Source of the DNA: JAIBJN01 sp963842305 | GTDB taxonomy: Bacteria; Actinomycetota; Thermoleophilia; Gaiellales; Gaiellaceae | Length of the DNA stretch: 64,000 bases | Direction of reading: 5' to 3' | Assembly: GCA_963842305.1 (NCBI GenBank) | Contig: CAWJFW010000003.1 | Location: 186,001 to 250,000 of the forward strand | Shown: positions 1 to 7,947 of the stretch, in pieces | How the letters are laid out: each line of letters starts with the position of its first letter | How positions within the stretch are numbered: the first letter of the stretch is position 1 | The notes under the pieces: model-generated | What the model was told of the DNA's origin: nothing | Seen by the model: only the letters and a program-made list of their open reading frames with translations | Database searches by the model: none | Made by a program: the position numbers and the translations under genes

Positions 1-605
1 CGGCGGGACACCGTCGTCGACAAGGGAGGCCTCTGGACCTCCCTCGCGTTCTACTCGATGCCGACCCAGTGGCTCGGGCTCCTGATCGTCCTCTTCGTCG
101 CCGGAGCGGTGGGGTTACCGACATCCGGGATCGAAAACCCGACGCTCGGGGTGCTCGAGGATCCGACGTGGTTCGAGGTCGCGTCGATCGGCTCCAGCAC
201 ATGATCCTGCCGGCGCTGACGCTCGGGCTTGTGCTCTACGGCGACTACGCGCTGATCGTGCGCTCGGCGATGCTCGAGACGCTCGGCGAGGACTACGTGC
301 TCACGGCCCGCGCGAAGGGGCTCTCGAACTGGCAGATCGTGCGCAAGCACGGCTTTCGAAACGCGCTCCTGCCAATCGTCACACTCGTCGCTCTCTCGCT
401 CGGGTTCATCATCGGCGGCTCGATCACGATCGAGTACGTCTTCTCCTATCCGGGCATCGGGCTCGAGACCGTGGAGGCGATCGACCAGCGCGACTGGCCA
501 CTACTCCAGGCCATCTTCCTCCTCCTGACGTTCTCGGTGATCCTCTTCAATCTGATCGCCGACCTCCTCTACGTGAAGCTCGACCCGCGGGTCGTGGAGG
601 CATGA
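1..605 (+). CDS. Dipeptide/oligopeptide ABC transporter permease (DppB/OppB-like), 5'-truncated and frameshifted
   Basis: This is the inner-membrane permease of a peptide-type ABC importer. Its beginning lies outside the window. From base 1 the first frame reads a typical DppB segment (FYSMPTQWLGLLIVLFVAG, then GLPTSG) and runs into a stop at 202-204. From about base 180 the protein continues one frame over with DRLQHMILPALTLGL, the EAA-type cytoplasmic loop ARAKGLSNWQIVRKHGFRNA and the last membrane helices, ending at 605. A single missing base between about 160 and 185 explains this. The gene ends just before the second permease at 607, in the order permease-permease-ATPase-ATPase usual for this family. 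The family call is sure; substrate is unknown. Whether the frameshift is real or a sequencing error cannot be told here. Confidence 0.85.
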   Translation, partial: AGHRRRQGRPLDLPRVLLDADPVARAPDRPLRRRSGGVTDIRDRKPDARGARGSDVVRGRVDRLQHMILPALTLGLVLYGDYALIVRSAMLETLGEDYVLTARAKGLSNWQIVRKHGFRNALLPIVTLVALSLGFIIGGSITIEYVFSYPGIGLETVEAIDQRDWPLLQAIFLLLTFSVILFNLIADLLYVKLDPRVVEA

Positions 606-606
606 G

Positions 607-1584
607 ATGAGCGTCCCCTCGCTTCCTCCAACCGCGTTCGACGAAGAAGCCGCCGTCGCCGACATCGCGGGCATCGAGACCAAGGGACGACTCGACTTCC
701 TCCGCTCCTCGGTGTTCCGGAGGCCGGCGATGATCTTCGGCCTCACCGTCCTCATCCTCTTCATCCTGATCGCGATCTTCGCGCCGCTGCTGGAGCCGTA
801 CGACCCGCGGGCGAAGACCGGCGAGGTCTACGAGCCGCCGTCGAGCGCCCACTGGCTGGGAACGGACGACGGCGGGGCGGACATGCTCTCACTGGTGATC
901 GCGGGCTCGCGCGTCTCGCTGATCGTCGGGTTCGCTGCGGCGCTCGTCGCCATGCTCATCGGCGGGACGATCGGACTCTGGTCGGGGTTCTACGGCGGCA
1001 AAAGCGACACGGTGCTCATGCGTATCACCGACTACGTGCTCGTGATCCCGGACATCCCCCTGATGATCATCGTCGCCGCGCTCTTCGGGCGCAGCCTGAC
1101 CAACATCATCCTCATCATCGGGATCATCTACTGGACGAGCACGGCGCGCCTCATCCGGGCGCAGACGAAGAGCGTGCGCGAGCGTGCCTACGTGATGCGC
1201 TCCCGCGCGCTGGGCGCCGGCAACCCGCGCCTGATCGGCAAGCACGTGCTGCCACAGGTGATGCCGCTCCTGATCGCCAACACGGTGCTCACGGTGGCCA
1301 TCGCGATCTTCGCCGAGACGTACATCACGTTCCTCGGCCTCGGCGATCCATCGCTCATCTCGTGGGGAAAGCTGATCGAGAACGCCTTCAAGGGCGACGC
1401 CGTTCTCAACGACGCATGGTGGGCGATCATCCCGCCCGGGGTTTGCGTCACGCTCGTCATCCTCGCCTGCACGATGATCGGAATGGGGATCGAGGACGCC
1501 CTCAACCCGCGCCTCCGCGTCGGGCACCTGTCCGTCCGCCGCTTCCGGCTCCGACCGCTCAAGGGAGCCCTGGACTCCGAGTGA
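607..1584 (+). CDS. Dipeptide/oligopeptide ABC transporter permease (DppC/OppC-like)
   Basis: This is the second membrane permease of the peptide-type importer, 325 residues, the normal length. It has the OppC-type N-terminal region with a first helix (residues about 40-60, MIFGLTVLILFILIAIFAPL) and the following PYDPR and HWLGTDDGGADM motifs. The binding-protein-dependent transport domain follows, with the EAA loop around residues 195-215 (RERAYVMRSRALGAGNPRLI). Start ATG 607 lies 1 bp after the stop of the preceding permease. The end overlaps the GTG start of the next ATPase gene by 4 bp (GTGA), so translation is probably coupled. The solute-binding protein is not in the window and would lie upstream. 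Confidence 0.92.
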   Translation: MSVPSLPPTAFDEEAAVADIAGIETKGRLDFLRSSVFRRPAMIFGLTVLILFILIAIFAPLLEPYDPRAKTGEVYEPPSSAHWLGTDDGGADMLSLVIAGSRVSLIVGFAAALVAMLIGGTIGLWSGFYGGKSDTVLMRITDYVLVIPDIPLMIIVAALFGRSLTNIILIIGIIYWTSTARLIRAQTKSVRERAYVMRSRALGAGNPRLIGKHVLPQVMPLLIANTVLTVAIAIFAETYITFLGLGDPSLISWGKLIENAFKGDAVLNDAWWAIIPPGVCVTLVILACTMIGMGIEDALNPRLRVGHLSVRRFRLRPLKGALDSE

Positions 1585-2559
1585 CGGTCCCCCTTCTGCA
1601 GATCGAGGACCTGCACGTCTGGTTCGACCTCGAGGGAGGCCGCGAGCTCCATGCGGTCCAGGGCGTCGGCCTCGAGCTCGACGCGGGAGAGAGAGTCGGG
1701 CTGGTGGGCGAGTCGGGGTGCGGCAAGACGACGCTTAATCCTCGCCGCCATGGGTCTTCTGCCTCCGTCGGCGAGCATCGCCGGGCACGTCTACCTGGAC
1801 GGGGAGGACATCCTTGCTCAGGGCGAGGACTCGCTGAGCCCCCACCGCTGGGTGGACATCGCCATGGTCTTCCAAGGAGCGATGAACGCCTTCAACCCGG
1901 TGAAGACGATCGGGGAGCAGATCGTCGAGCCCATGGAGCTGCACGGAACGGCGAGCGGCCGTCAGGCACGGAGTCAGGTTGGTGAGCTGCTCGAGCGCGT
2001 CGGGATCCCGGCCGCGCGGGCATCGAGCTATCCCCATCAGTTCTCGGGCGGGATGCGCCAGCGGGCCGCGATCGCGATGGCGCTCGCCTGCAAGCCGAAA
2101 ATCCTTCTTGCCGACGAGCCGACGACTGCACTCGACGTGATGGTGCAAGCCCAGATCCTTCAGCTCCTCGTCGGGCTTGCCGACGACTTCGGCCTGGCGC
2201 TCATCCTGGTCACGCACGACCTTCCGGTCGTCGCCCAGGTGTGCGAGCGCGCTGCGGTCATGTACGCGGGCGAGATCGTCGAGCTCGGCGCGACCGACAC
2301 GCTGTACCACGACCCCCGCCATCCGTACACACGGCTTCTGTTCGCGGCGACCCCGGATCTGTACGGGGAGGACGAGGTCGTTTCCATCCCCGGCACACCT
2401 CCGCGCCTCGACCGGGAGCTCACCGGCTGCCCGTTCACGCTGCGATGCGACAGCTCCTTCTCGCCGTGCGCGAAGGTCAAGCCGCGCCTCGTGGCAACCG
2501 GTCAGGACCATCTGGCTGCGTGTCACCTGAACGATCCGGCGATGAAGGCGGCGTCGTGA
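1581..2559 (+). CDS. Peptide ABC transporter ATP-binding protein (DppD/OppD-like), frameshifted
   Basis: First ATPase of the peptide importer. The GTG start at 1581 overlaps the permease stop. The first frame gives LLQIEDLHVWFDLEGGRELH and the Walker A motif GESGCGKTT, then is lost at 1737-1738. The other frame picks up as LILAAMGLLPPSASIAGHV. Removing one A of the AA pair at 1737-1738 restores GKTTLILAAMG exactly, so one extra base is present. The remainder is intact: Q-loop region, ABC signature FSGGMRQRAAIAMA, Walker B ILLADEPTTALD, H-loop VTHDL, and the cysteine-bearing oligopeptide C-terminal extension (GCPFTLRCDSSFSPC). The frameshift falls directly after Walker A, so as written the gene could not make a working ATPase. 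A sequencing or assembly error is the simpler reading. Confidence 0.88.
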
Positions 2560-3560
2560 CCGAGAACGGCGAGCCGGTCCTGCTCGAGGTCGAGAACCTG
2601 GTGACGCGCTTCCCCGTGCCGCGCGGGCTCGTCGGCGCGGCCATGGGTCGGCCGAAGCGAGCGGTCCGGGCGGTCGACGATGTCTCGTTCTCGCTTCGCA
2701 AGGGCGAGATGCTCGCCCTCGTCGGCGAGTCCGGAAGCGGCAAGACGACGACGGCCCAGTCGATCCTTCGCCTCGTCGAGCCCGAGTCGGGAACGATCCG
2801 CTTCCTCGGTGAGGACCTTCTCGAGGTTTCCAGCGCCAGGATGCGGGCGCTGCGCCGGCACGCCCAGCTCATCTTCCAGGATCCCTACGAGTCGCTCGAT
2901 CCGCGCTTTCGGGTGCGGGCGACGGTGGAGGAGCCACTCCTCGTCCACGGGGAGGGCGGCGGCGGCGGCGAGCGCGAGGAGCGTGTTCGCGAGGCGCTCA
3001 CACGGGCCGGCCTGACGCCCCCCGAGCTCTTCATCGACCGCTTCCCGCACGAGCTCTCGGGGGGACAGCGCCAGCGCGTCGCCATCGCCGCGAGCCTCGT
3101 GCTCAACCCGCAACTCCTTCTCGCCGACGAGCCTGTCTCGATGCTCGACGTCTCCGTCCGCGCCGGCATCCTGGCCCTTCTCGACGAGCTTCGCCGGAGC
3201 GGGCTCGGGATCCTCATGATCACACACGACCTCTCGACCGCGGCCCACTTCGCCGACCGGATCGCCGTCATGTACCTGGGGAGGATCGTCGAAGAAGGGT
3301 CCACGCGGGAGGTCGTCACCGACCCGAAGCATCCGTACACGAAAGCGCTCATCTCGGTCGTCCCCAAGCGCGACCCGCGCGCGACGGTCCAGCCACAGAT
3401 TCTCCAGGGGGAGACGCCGAATCCCATCGCGATACCGCAGGGGTGCCGGTTCCATCCGCGCTGTCCGATCGCGATTCCCGACTGCCGAACGACGGACCCG
3501 GAGCTGCGGGTTCCGTCCGGGGCGAGGGCCGGGCACCTCGCTGCCTGCATCAGGGCCTAG
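2556..3560 (+). CDS. Peptide ABC transporter ATP-binding protein (DppF/OppF-like)
   Basis: Second ATPase of the importer, 334 residues. Start GTG 2556 is chosen because it overlaps the preceding stop by 4 bp; the frame is open upstream but the longer form has no family support. Visible in order: an N-terminal strand (VLLEVENLVTRFPVPRG), Walker A GESGSGKTTT at about residues 58-67, Q-loop region LIFQDPYESLDPRF, signature LSGGQRQRVAIA, Walker B LLLADEPVSMLD, H-loop ITHDL, and the oligopeptide-type C-terminal domain with CRFHPRCPIAIPDC. The insert of consecutive glycines (EGGGGGERE, about residue 130) is a small oddity. The family assignment is secure; the transported peptide or related solute is not known. 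Confidence 0.93.
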   Translation: MTENGEPVLLEVENLVTRFPVPRGLVGAAMGRPKRAVRAVDDVSFSLRKGEMLALVGESGSGKTTTAQSILRLVEPESGTIRFLGEDLLEVSSARMRALRRHAQLIFQDPYESLDPRFRVRATVEEPLLVHGEGGGGGEREERVREALTRAGLTPPELFIDRFPHELSGGQRQRVAIAASLVLNPQLLLADEPVSMLDVSVRAGILALLDELRRSGLGILMITHDLSTAAHFADRIAVMYLGRIVEEGSTREVVTDPKHPYTKALISVVPKRDPRATVQPQILQGETPNPIAIPQGCRFHPRCPIAIPDCRTTDPELRVPSGARAGHLAACIRA

Positions 3561-3566
3561 CACCGC

Positions 3567-5186
3567 GTGGATCTCGTCCTCACCGAAGGCAGCGTCTTCA
3601 CGGCCGAGGCCGCGCTGACACACGCCGAGGCCGTCGCCGTTCGAGACGGGCGCATCGCCTGGGTCGGCCCGGCCTCGGAGGCCCGTGACCACGTTGACTC
3701 CAAGACGCGAGTCCTCGAGCTCGAGGGCCGGACCATCCTTCCGGGCTTCCAGGACGCGCATTGCCACCCGGCCGAAAGCGGCGTCGAGACACGCCGCTGC
3801 CCGCTCGACGACGCGCACTCCCGCGAGGCCTGCCTGGCCGCGATCGCCGGCTACTCCGCGGAGCATCCCGAGCTCGAGTGGATCGTCGGCTCGGGCTGGT
3901 CGATCGACTCGTTCGAGCGCGGGACGCCGAGCCGCGCCGATCTCGACGAGCTCTTGCCCGACCGGCCGGCCTTTTTCGAGAACCGCGACGGCCACGGTGC
4001 CTGGGTGAACAGCCGCGCGCTCGAGCTCGCGGGCGTGACGCGCGCGACGCCGGACCCGTCGGGGGGCCGGATCGAACGCGATGCCGCCGGCGAGCCCCAG
4101 GGCACCTTGCACGAGGCAGCGATGGACCTCGTCGTCGACCTGCTCCCGCCGACGACGGCAGAAGAGTGGGAGTCCGGGATCCTCGCCGCCCAGTCGATCT
4201 TCCATGCGCTCGGGATCACTGCGTGGCAGGACGCGAGCATCTACGATCCGCTGGCTCTGGACGCCTATCGCGCCGTCGCCGAGCGAGGCGAGCTGACCAT
4301 GCGGGTCGAGGGCAACCTGCTCTGGGACCGGGCCCGCGGCGAGGAGCAGATCGACGACCTCCTGTCGCTGCGGGCGCAGGGATCGCTCGGGAGGCTGCGG
4401 GTCCGCGGAGCGAAGATCTTCGCCGACGGCGTGCTCGAAAACTTCACGGGCTCGCTGCTCGAGCCGTACGTGGGCACGGACAACTACGGCATCTCGATGC
4501 TGGATCGGGAGGAGCTGGAGCGGGCGGTGGTCCTTCTCGACGCCCACGGCTTCCAGGTGCATGTCCACACGATCGGCGACCGGGCGGTCCGTGACGCGCT
4601 CGATGCGATCGAGGCGGCCGAGCGTGCGAACGGCCGCCGGGATGCGCGCCACCACCTGGCCCATCTCCAGCTCATCCACCCGGACGACCTCCTGCGGTTC
4701 GTCGAGCTCGGGGTAGTCGCCAACGTCTCGCCCCTCTGGGCGTGCCATAGCGGCTACGTGGACGAGCTGACGGTGCCGTTCATCGGCCCCGAGCGCTCGG
4801 CGCGCATGTACCCGTTCGGGAGCCTGCAACGCGCCGGCGCCCGCCTCGCATTCGGAAGCGACTGGGCCGTCTCGACGCCAGACCCGCTGCCCCAGCTCGA
4901 GGTGGCTGTGACCCGGACCTACCCCGAGACGCGCGACGAGAAGCCGCTCCTCCCCGAGGAGGGGCTCGACCTCCCCACGGCCCTGCGGACGTTCACCGCC
5001 GGCTCGGCCTACGTCAACTTTCTCGACTCCGAGACGGGGACGATCGAGCCTGGGAAGCTCGCCGACCTGGTCGTGCTCGACCGGGACGTGCTGGATCCCG
5101 GATCGGGCCCGATCGGCGATGCGCGCGTCCTCCTGACGCTGGTCGAGGGCGAGGCCGTCTACGCTGACCCTGGCCTCGGCTGGTAG
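3567..5186 (+). CDS. YtcJ-like metal-dependent amidohydrolase (amidohydrolase family 3)
   Basis: A 539-residue hydrolase of the YtcJ/imidazolonepropionase-related branch. GTG 3567 gives the usual first strand MDLVLTEGSVFTAE. The metal-site motif DAHCHPAESG lies at about residue 67. The two further conserved histidine regions (VHVHTIGDRAVRDAL and HHLAHLQLIHPDD) and the aspartate motif FGSDWAVSTPDP follow, and the C-terminal strand-rich composite domain returns (GTIEPGKLADLVVLDRDVL). The enzymes hydrolyse C-N bonds of cyclic or acylated amines, but members differ widely in substrate. It starts 6 bp after the peptide transporter, so it may act on an imported compound; that link is inferred from position only. 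Confidence 0.85.
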   Translation: MDLVLTEGSVFTAEAALTHAEAVAVRDGRIAWVGPASEARDHVDSKTRVLELEGRTILPGFQDAHCHPAESGVETRRCPLDDAHSREACLAAIAGYSAEHPELEWIVGSGWSIDSFERGTPSRADLDELLPDRPAFFENRDGHGAWVNSRALELAGVTRATPDPSGGRIERDAAGEPQGTLHEAAMDLVVDLLPPTTAEEWESGILAAQSIFHALGITAWQDASIYDPLALDAYRAVAERGELTMRVEGNLLWDRARGEEQIDDLLSLRAQGSLGRLRVRGAKIFADGVLENFTGSLLEPYVGTDNYGISMLDREELERAVVLLDAHGFQVHVHTIGDRAVRDALDAIEAAERANGRRDARHHLAHLQLIHPDDLLRFVELGVVANVSPLWACHSGYVDELTVPFIGPERSARMYPFGSLQRAGARLAFGSDWAVSTPDPLPQLEVAVTRTYPETRDEKPLLPEEGLDLPTALRTFTAGSAYVNFLDSETGTIEPGKLADLVVLDRDVLDPGSGPIGDARVLLTLVEGEAVYADPGLGW

Positions 5187-5189
5187 CCG

Positions 5190-6371
5190 TCAGCGGCCGC
5201 GCAGCTCGTTCTTCAGGCCGAGGGCTTCCTGCTCGCTGAGGAGCCAATCGGCGAAGAACGGCTCCACGATCTGGTAGACGCGGCTCTCGTCACGCGCGAC
5301 GACTTCCTTCGTGACCAGAGCGCCGATGGCGCGCTGAAGGGCAGGTTTGGCCGGGAGATCGTGTCGCTCTGCGTACTCGGCGGCGTAGAGCGAGCGCGTC
5401 GGTTCGTCGGCGAGCGCGAGCAGGACGAGGCGCTGGGCATGCGGCGCGTCGTCCCAGAGCTTGGCGAAGTGGTTGTGCTCGGAGCGAACGACCTGCTCGA
5501 GCGCCGCCTCGACGTCCCGGATGCGTGCGAAGTGGCCCGTCGGAACCACCTCCCAGAGGAAGTACGCGAGCTCCTGCGTTCCATACGGGTGGCCGCTCGT
5601 CGCCTCGAGCACGCGCTCGAGCGCCTCGTCGTCGATTCCCTTCTCGGTCTCCTCGAAGCGCCGTACGACGAAGCGACCGAACTCCACCGGCGCGATCCGG
5701 CCGATCTCCAGGCGCTTCGCGCTGCGCCAGAAGGGCTCGTTCTCGTCGTCGAAGATCCGTTCGAGGACATGGCGCTTGCTCCCGAGGTACACGTGGGAAA
5801 CGCCAGGCTGCTCCTGGAACACCGCGCGCATCAGGTTCGGATAGTGGCGATCGAGCGTCACGATCTCCTGGAACTCGTCGAAAACGAGCACGGCACGGCG
5901 CTTGCGCTCGGCGGCGATCCTGCCGGGGAGCGCAAGCAGGCCTTCGATCGTGTCGTCGACGGCTGCACGCTGCCGGCCGCCTTGGAAGATGAACCGAAGG
6001 CTCCCGTCGATCGGATCGACCTCCATGATCGGCGTGATGCGAAGGCCGCGGAAGAGGCGGGTCGCCCGCTCCACCGCCTGCCCGGCTGAGGTCTCGAGGT
6101 CGCTGTAGATCGTCTTCGCGAGCGCCGCGGCAAAGCGCTCCTTGGTCGGCGTCCGCATCAGGTCGCAGTAGCCGACGAGGATCCCCTTCCGGATCGCGCG
6201 CTGCGCGGCACGAAGGACGAGGGACGACTTGCCGTACCGCCGCGGCGCGTAGACGAGGACGTCCTGTCCGTTCTGCATGTCCCGCACGAGCTCCCGGATC
6301 TCGAGGTCCCGGTCGGTGAACGAGCGATCCAGCGCAAGTGCGCCGAAGGTGAACGGGTTGGTATGCGCCAC
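5190..6371 (-). CDS. ATP-binding protein of the archaeal-ATPase/AAA type
   Basis: A 393-residue P-loop ATPase similar to the archaeal ATPase_2 family. It shows Walker A at about residues 40-50 (YAPRRYGKSSLV), Walker B with following glutamine (RAVLVFDEFQEI), a sensor-like region (HVYLGSKRHVLERIF) and an arginine-rich lid (VEFGRFVVRRFEE), then HPYGTQELAYFLW, common in this family. A C-terminal winged-helix-like segment (ALQRAIGALVTKEVVARDE) ends the protein. I chose GTG 6371 (VAHTNPFTFG) because these proteins start close to an NPFxxG motif; the longer open frame to 6518 codes for an unlike, cysteine- and arginine-rich stretch. Function is unknown. A palindromic repeat just upstream may control it. 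Confidence 0.8.
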   Translation of the reverse strand: MAHTNPFTFGALALDRSFTDRDLEIRELVRDMQNGQDVLVYAPRRYGKSSLVLRAAQRAIRKGILVGYCDLMRTPTKERFAAALAKTIYSDLETSAGQAVERATRLFRGLRITPIMEVDPIDGSLRFIFQGGRQRAAVDDTIEGLLALPGRIAAERKRRAVLVFDEFQEIVTLDRHYPNLMRAVFQEQPGVSHVYLGSKRHVLERIFDDENEPFWRSAKRLEIGRIAPVEFGRFVVRRFEETEKGIDDEALERVLEATSGHPYGTQELAYFLWEVVPTGHFARIRDVEAALEQVVRSEHNHFAKLWDDAPHAQRLVLLALADEPTRSLYAAEYAERHDLPAKPALQRAIGALVTKEVVARDESRVYQIVEPFFADWLLSEQEALGLKNELRGR

Positions 6372-6386
6372 CGCCTTATGCAGTAT

Positions 6387-6405
6387 TGCATACGCTCGGT
6401 ATGCA
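6387..6405. promoter_or_regulatory. Perfect 7-bp palindrome, candidate operator
   Basis: TGCATAC and GTATGCA flank a 5-bp spacer (GCTCG). Further GTATGC/GCATAC half-sites lie at 6361-6366 and 6425-6430. The cluster sits directly upstream of the chosen GTG start of the ATPase gene (6371), where a repressor or autoregulator could bind. This is a sequence observation; no regulator is identified. Confidence 0.45.
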
Positions 6406-6439
6406 GATCCGCATGATGCAGGGCGGCATACTGACGACC

Positions 6440-6793
6440 CTAGGCAAGCACGAGAACGCGACCCTCGTCGACCCGCACCGGGTAGATCGCGGCCCTGAGG
6501 GTCGGCTCGTCCAGGCACGCGCCCGTGTCGAGATCGAACTCCCAGCCGTGCCAGGGGCAGCGCAACGTCCGCTTCCCGGCCAGCTCGTAGACGCCCGGCT
6601 CGCCCCCGACGCGGTCGCCCACGCGTCCGAGGCAGAGCGGCCCGCCGTGGTGGGGGCAGCGATTCCGGATGCCGTGCAGGGTGCCGTCTGGCTCCGCGAC
6701 GACTCCTACCTCGCGTCCGTTCACCCGGGCGACCAGCCGCCCCGTGCGCTCGAGGTCGGCGGCGGAGCCGACGTCGATCCAGTCCCTACCCAA
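6440..6793 (-). CDS. Rieske [2Fe-2S] ferredoxin
   Basis: A 117-residue soluble protein that is essentially one Rieske domain. The cluster ligands are plain: CPHHGGPL at about residue 46 (Cys-x-His) and CPWHGWEFD at about residue 80 (Cys-x2-His). The start is a TTG that overlaps the 3' end of the amidohydrolase gene by 8 bp, so the two are translated together. Rieske ferredoxins of this size pass electrons to oxygenases or act in ring-cleavage pathways. No partner reductase or oxygenase is adjacent; the nearest Rieske oxygenase is at 22162. Confidence 0.88.
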   Translation of the reverse strand: MGRDWIDVGSAADLERTGRLVARVNGREVGVVAEPDGTLHGIRNRCPHHGGPLCLGRVGDRVGGEPGVYELAGKRTLRCPWHGWEFDLDTGACLDEPTLRAAIYPVRVDEGRVLVLA

Positions 6794-7862
6794 CGGCGGG
6801 CAGGTTCAGGCGCGCGCCGTAGAGCTCGGCTGCGTTTTCGTGCAGGACCTTGGCCCGCCACGTCTCGGGCAGGCGGCTGAGCATGAAGCCCGGATCGTCG
6901 AAGTCCCAGTGGGGATAGTCGGAGGCGAAGCAGAGGTTGTCGGGCGCTCCTGCGGTCTCGAGCATCTCGAAGAGCGTCTCGTCGCGCCCGTCGGTGTGCT
7001 CCAGCGGCTGAGTCGAGAAGCGAATGTGCTCGCGCGCGACCTCGCTCGGCTTGCGCTCGAGCCAGGGCACCTCGCTTCGAAGCGCGCGCCAGTTCGTGTC
7101 CAGCCGCCAGAGCATGCCCGGCAGCCAGGCGATGCCGCCCTCGATGAGGAGCACCCTGAGCTCCGGCAGGCGTTCGAAGGTCCCGTGGCAGAGGAGCGAG
7201 ACGAGATGCGACATCGTCGAGCAGGCGGAGCCGAGCGTGTGCCACTCGATGTAGAAGGTGACCGGTCCGGCGCCGCCTGGCGGCGCTGCGATGCCCATGC
7301 CCTCGCCGCCGGAGTGAATCGCGACCGGGAGCCGGCACTCGGCGGCGGCTTCGAAGATGGGGAGGTAGCGCGGCTCGCCGTACGGCCGATCGGCACCGCC
7401 GCAGAGGAGAACCTGAACGAAGCGCTCGTCCTCGGCGGCCCGGCGGATCTCCTCCGCCGCCGCCCGCGGGTCCTGCGCCGGACAGAGGATGGAAGCACGC
7501 AGACGCGGCTCGGCGTCGAGCCAGCGCTCGCGGAGCCATTCGTTGTGCGCCCGCGCGAGCTCCGCGGCCCGATACGGGCTCGGCATGAGCGAGACGAGCA
7601 CGGTGTCATCGCCATTCAGGACCCCGATGTCGGTGCCGGTCGGGTCGAGGAGCTCGCTCCGAACTGTCTCGACGTCGGAGGCCGGCGGGCGCCCGTTCTG
7701 CTCGATGTCCTGTCGAAACCAGGAGGAGGGGTGCGCCCAGGAGTAGCCCGGAAGCCCCAGAGAGCCGCCCTGGGCACGGAACCAATCCCGCTGGGCCGGA
7801 GTCACGTAGGCGAGCAGCTCCTCGGGGTCTCCGATCTGCGGGTGGATGTCGCAGTCGATCAC
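6786..7862 (-). CDS. Amidohydrolase family 2 (TIM-barrel metal-dependent hydrolase/decarboxylase)
   Basis: A 358-residue enzyme of the ACMSD-like amidohydrolase 2 family. The N-terminus carries the metal motif DCDIHPQIG. Later come RVLLIEGGIAWLPGMLWRLD, HIRFSTQPLEH and the aspartate motif FASDYPHWDFDDP, all typical of this group. Members act as decarboxylases or hydrolases on aromatic or ring-cleavage acids. I prefer GTG 7862 over GTG 7871 because a TAGTGT -10 box ends 7 nt before it, as for other leaderless genes in the window. It overlaps the Rieske ferredoxin gene downstream, which suggests a shared role in an oxidative aromatic or heterocyclic route, an inference. Confidence 0.8.
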   Translation of the reverse strand: MIDCDIHPQIGDPEELLAYVTPAQRDWFRAQGGSLGLPGYSWAHPSSWFRQDIEQNGRPPASDVETVRSELLDPTGTDIGVLNGDDTVLVSLMPSPYRAAELARAHNEWLRERWLDAEPRLRASILCPAQDPRAAAEEIRRAAEDERFVQVLLCGGADRPYGEPRYLPIFEAAAECRLPVAIHSGGEGMGIAAPPGGAGPVTFYIEWHTLGSACSTMSHLVSLLCHGTFERLPELRVLLIEGGIAWLPGMLWRLDTNWRALRSEVPWLERKPSEVAREHIRFSTQPLEHTDGRDETLFEMLETAGAPDNLCFASDYPHWDFDDPGFMLSRLPETWRAKVLHENAAELYGARLNLPAVG

Positions 7863-7869
7863 GGTTTCC

Positions 7870-7875
7870 ACACTA
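7870..7875 (-). promoter_or_regulatory. -10 box, leaderless promoter of the amidohydrolase/Rieske genes
   Basis: TAGTGT on the minus strand, followed by 7 nt and GTG 7862. The spacing puts the transcription start at or next to the start codon. Confidence 0.5.
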
Positions 7876-7932
7876 TCGCGCAGCGGCGACCGAGGACTCT
7901 GCGGTTGCTGCCCGCCACCGCCCCAACCCTCC

Positions 7933-7938
7933 TAAGAT
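7933..7938 (+). promoter_or_regulatory. -10 box, leaderless promoter of the serine hydrolase
   Basis: TAAGAT followed by 9 nt and the GTG start at 7948. It lies back to back with the minus-strand box at 7870-7875 in the short divergent intergenic gap. Confidence 0.5.
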
Positions 7939-7947
7939 CGCCTGATC

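Noticed and set aside
2523..4829. A 768-codon minus-strand open frame
   Set aside because: It lies antisense to the clear peptide ATPase and amidohydrolase genes and has Arg/Glu/Leu-rich sequence with no motif; a shadow of high-GC codon usage.
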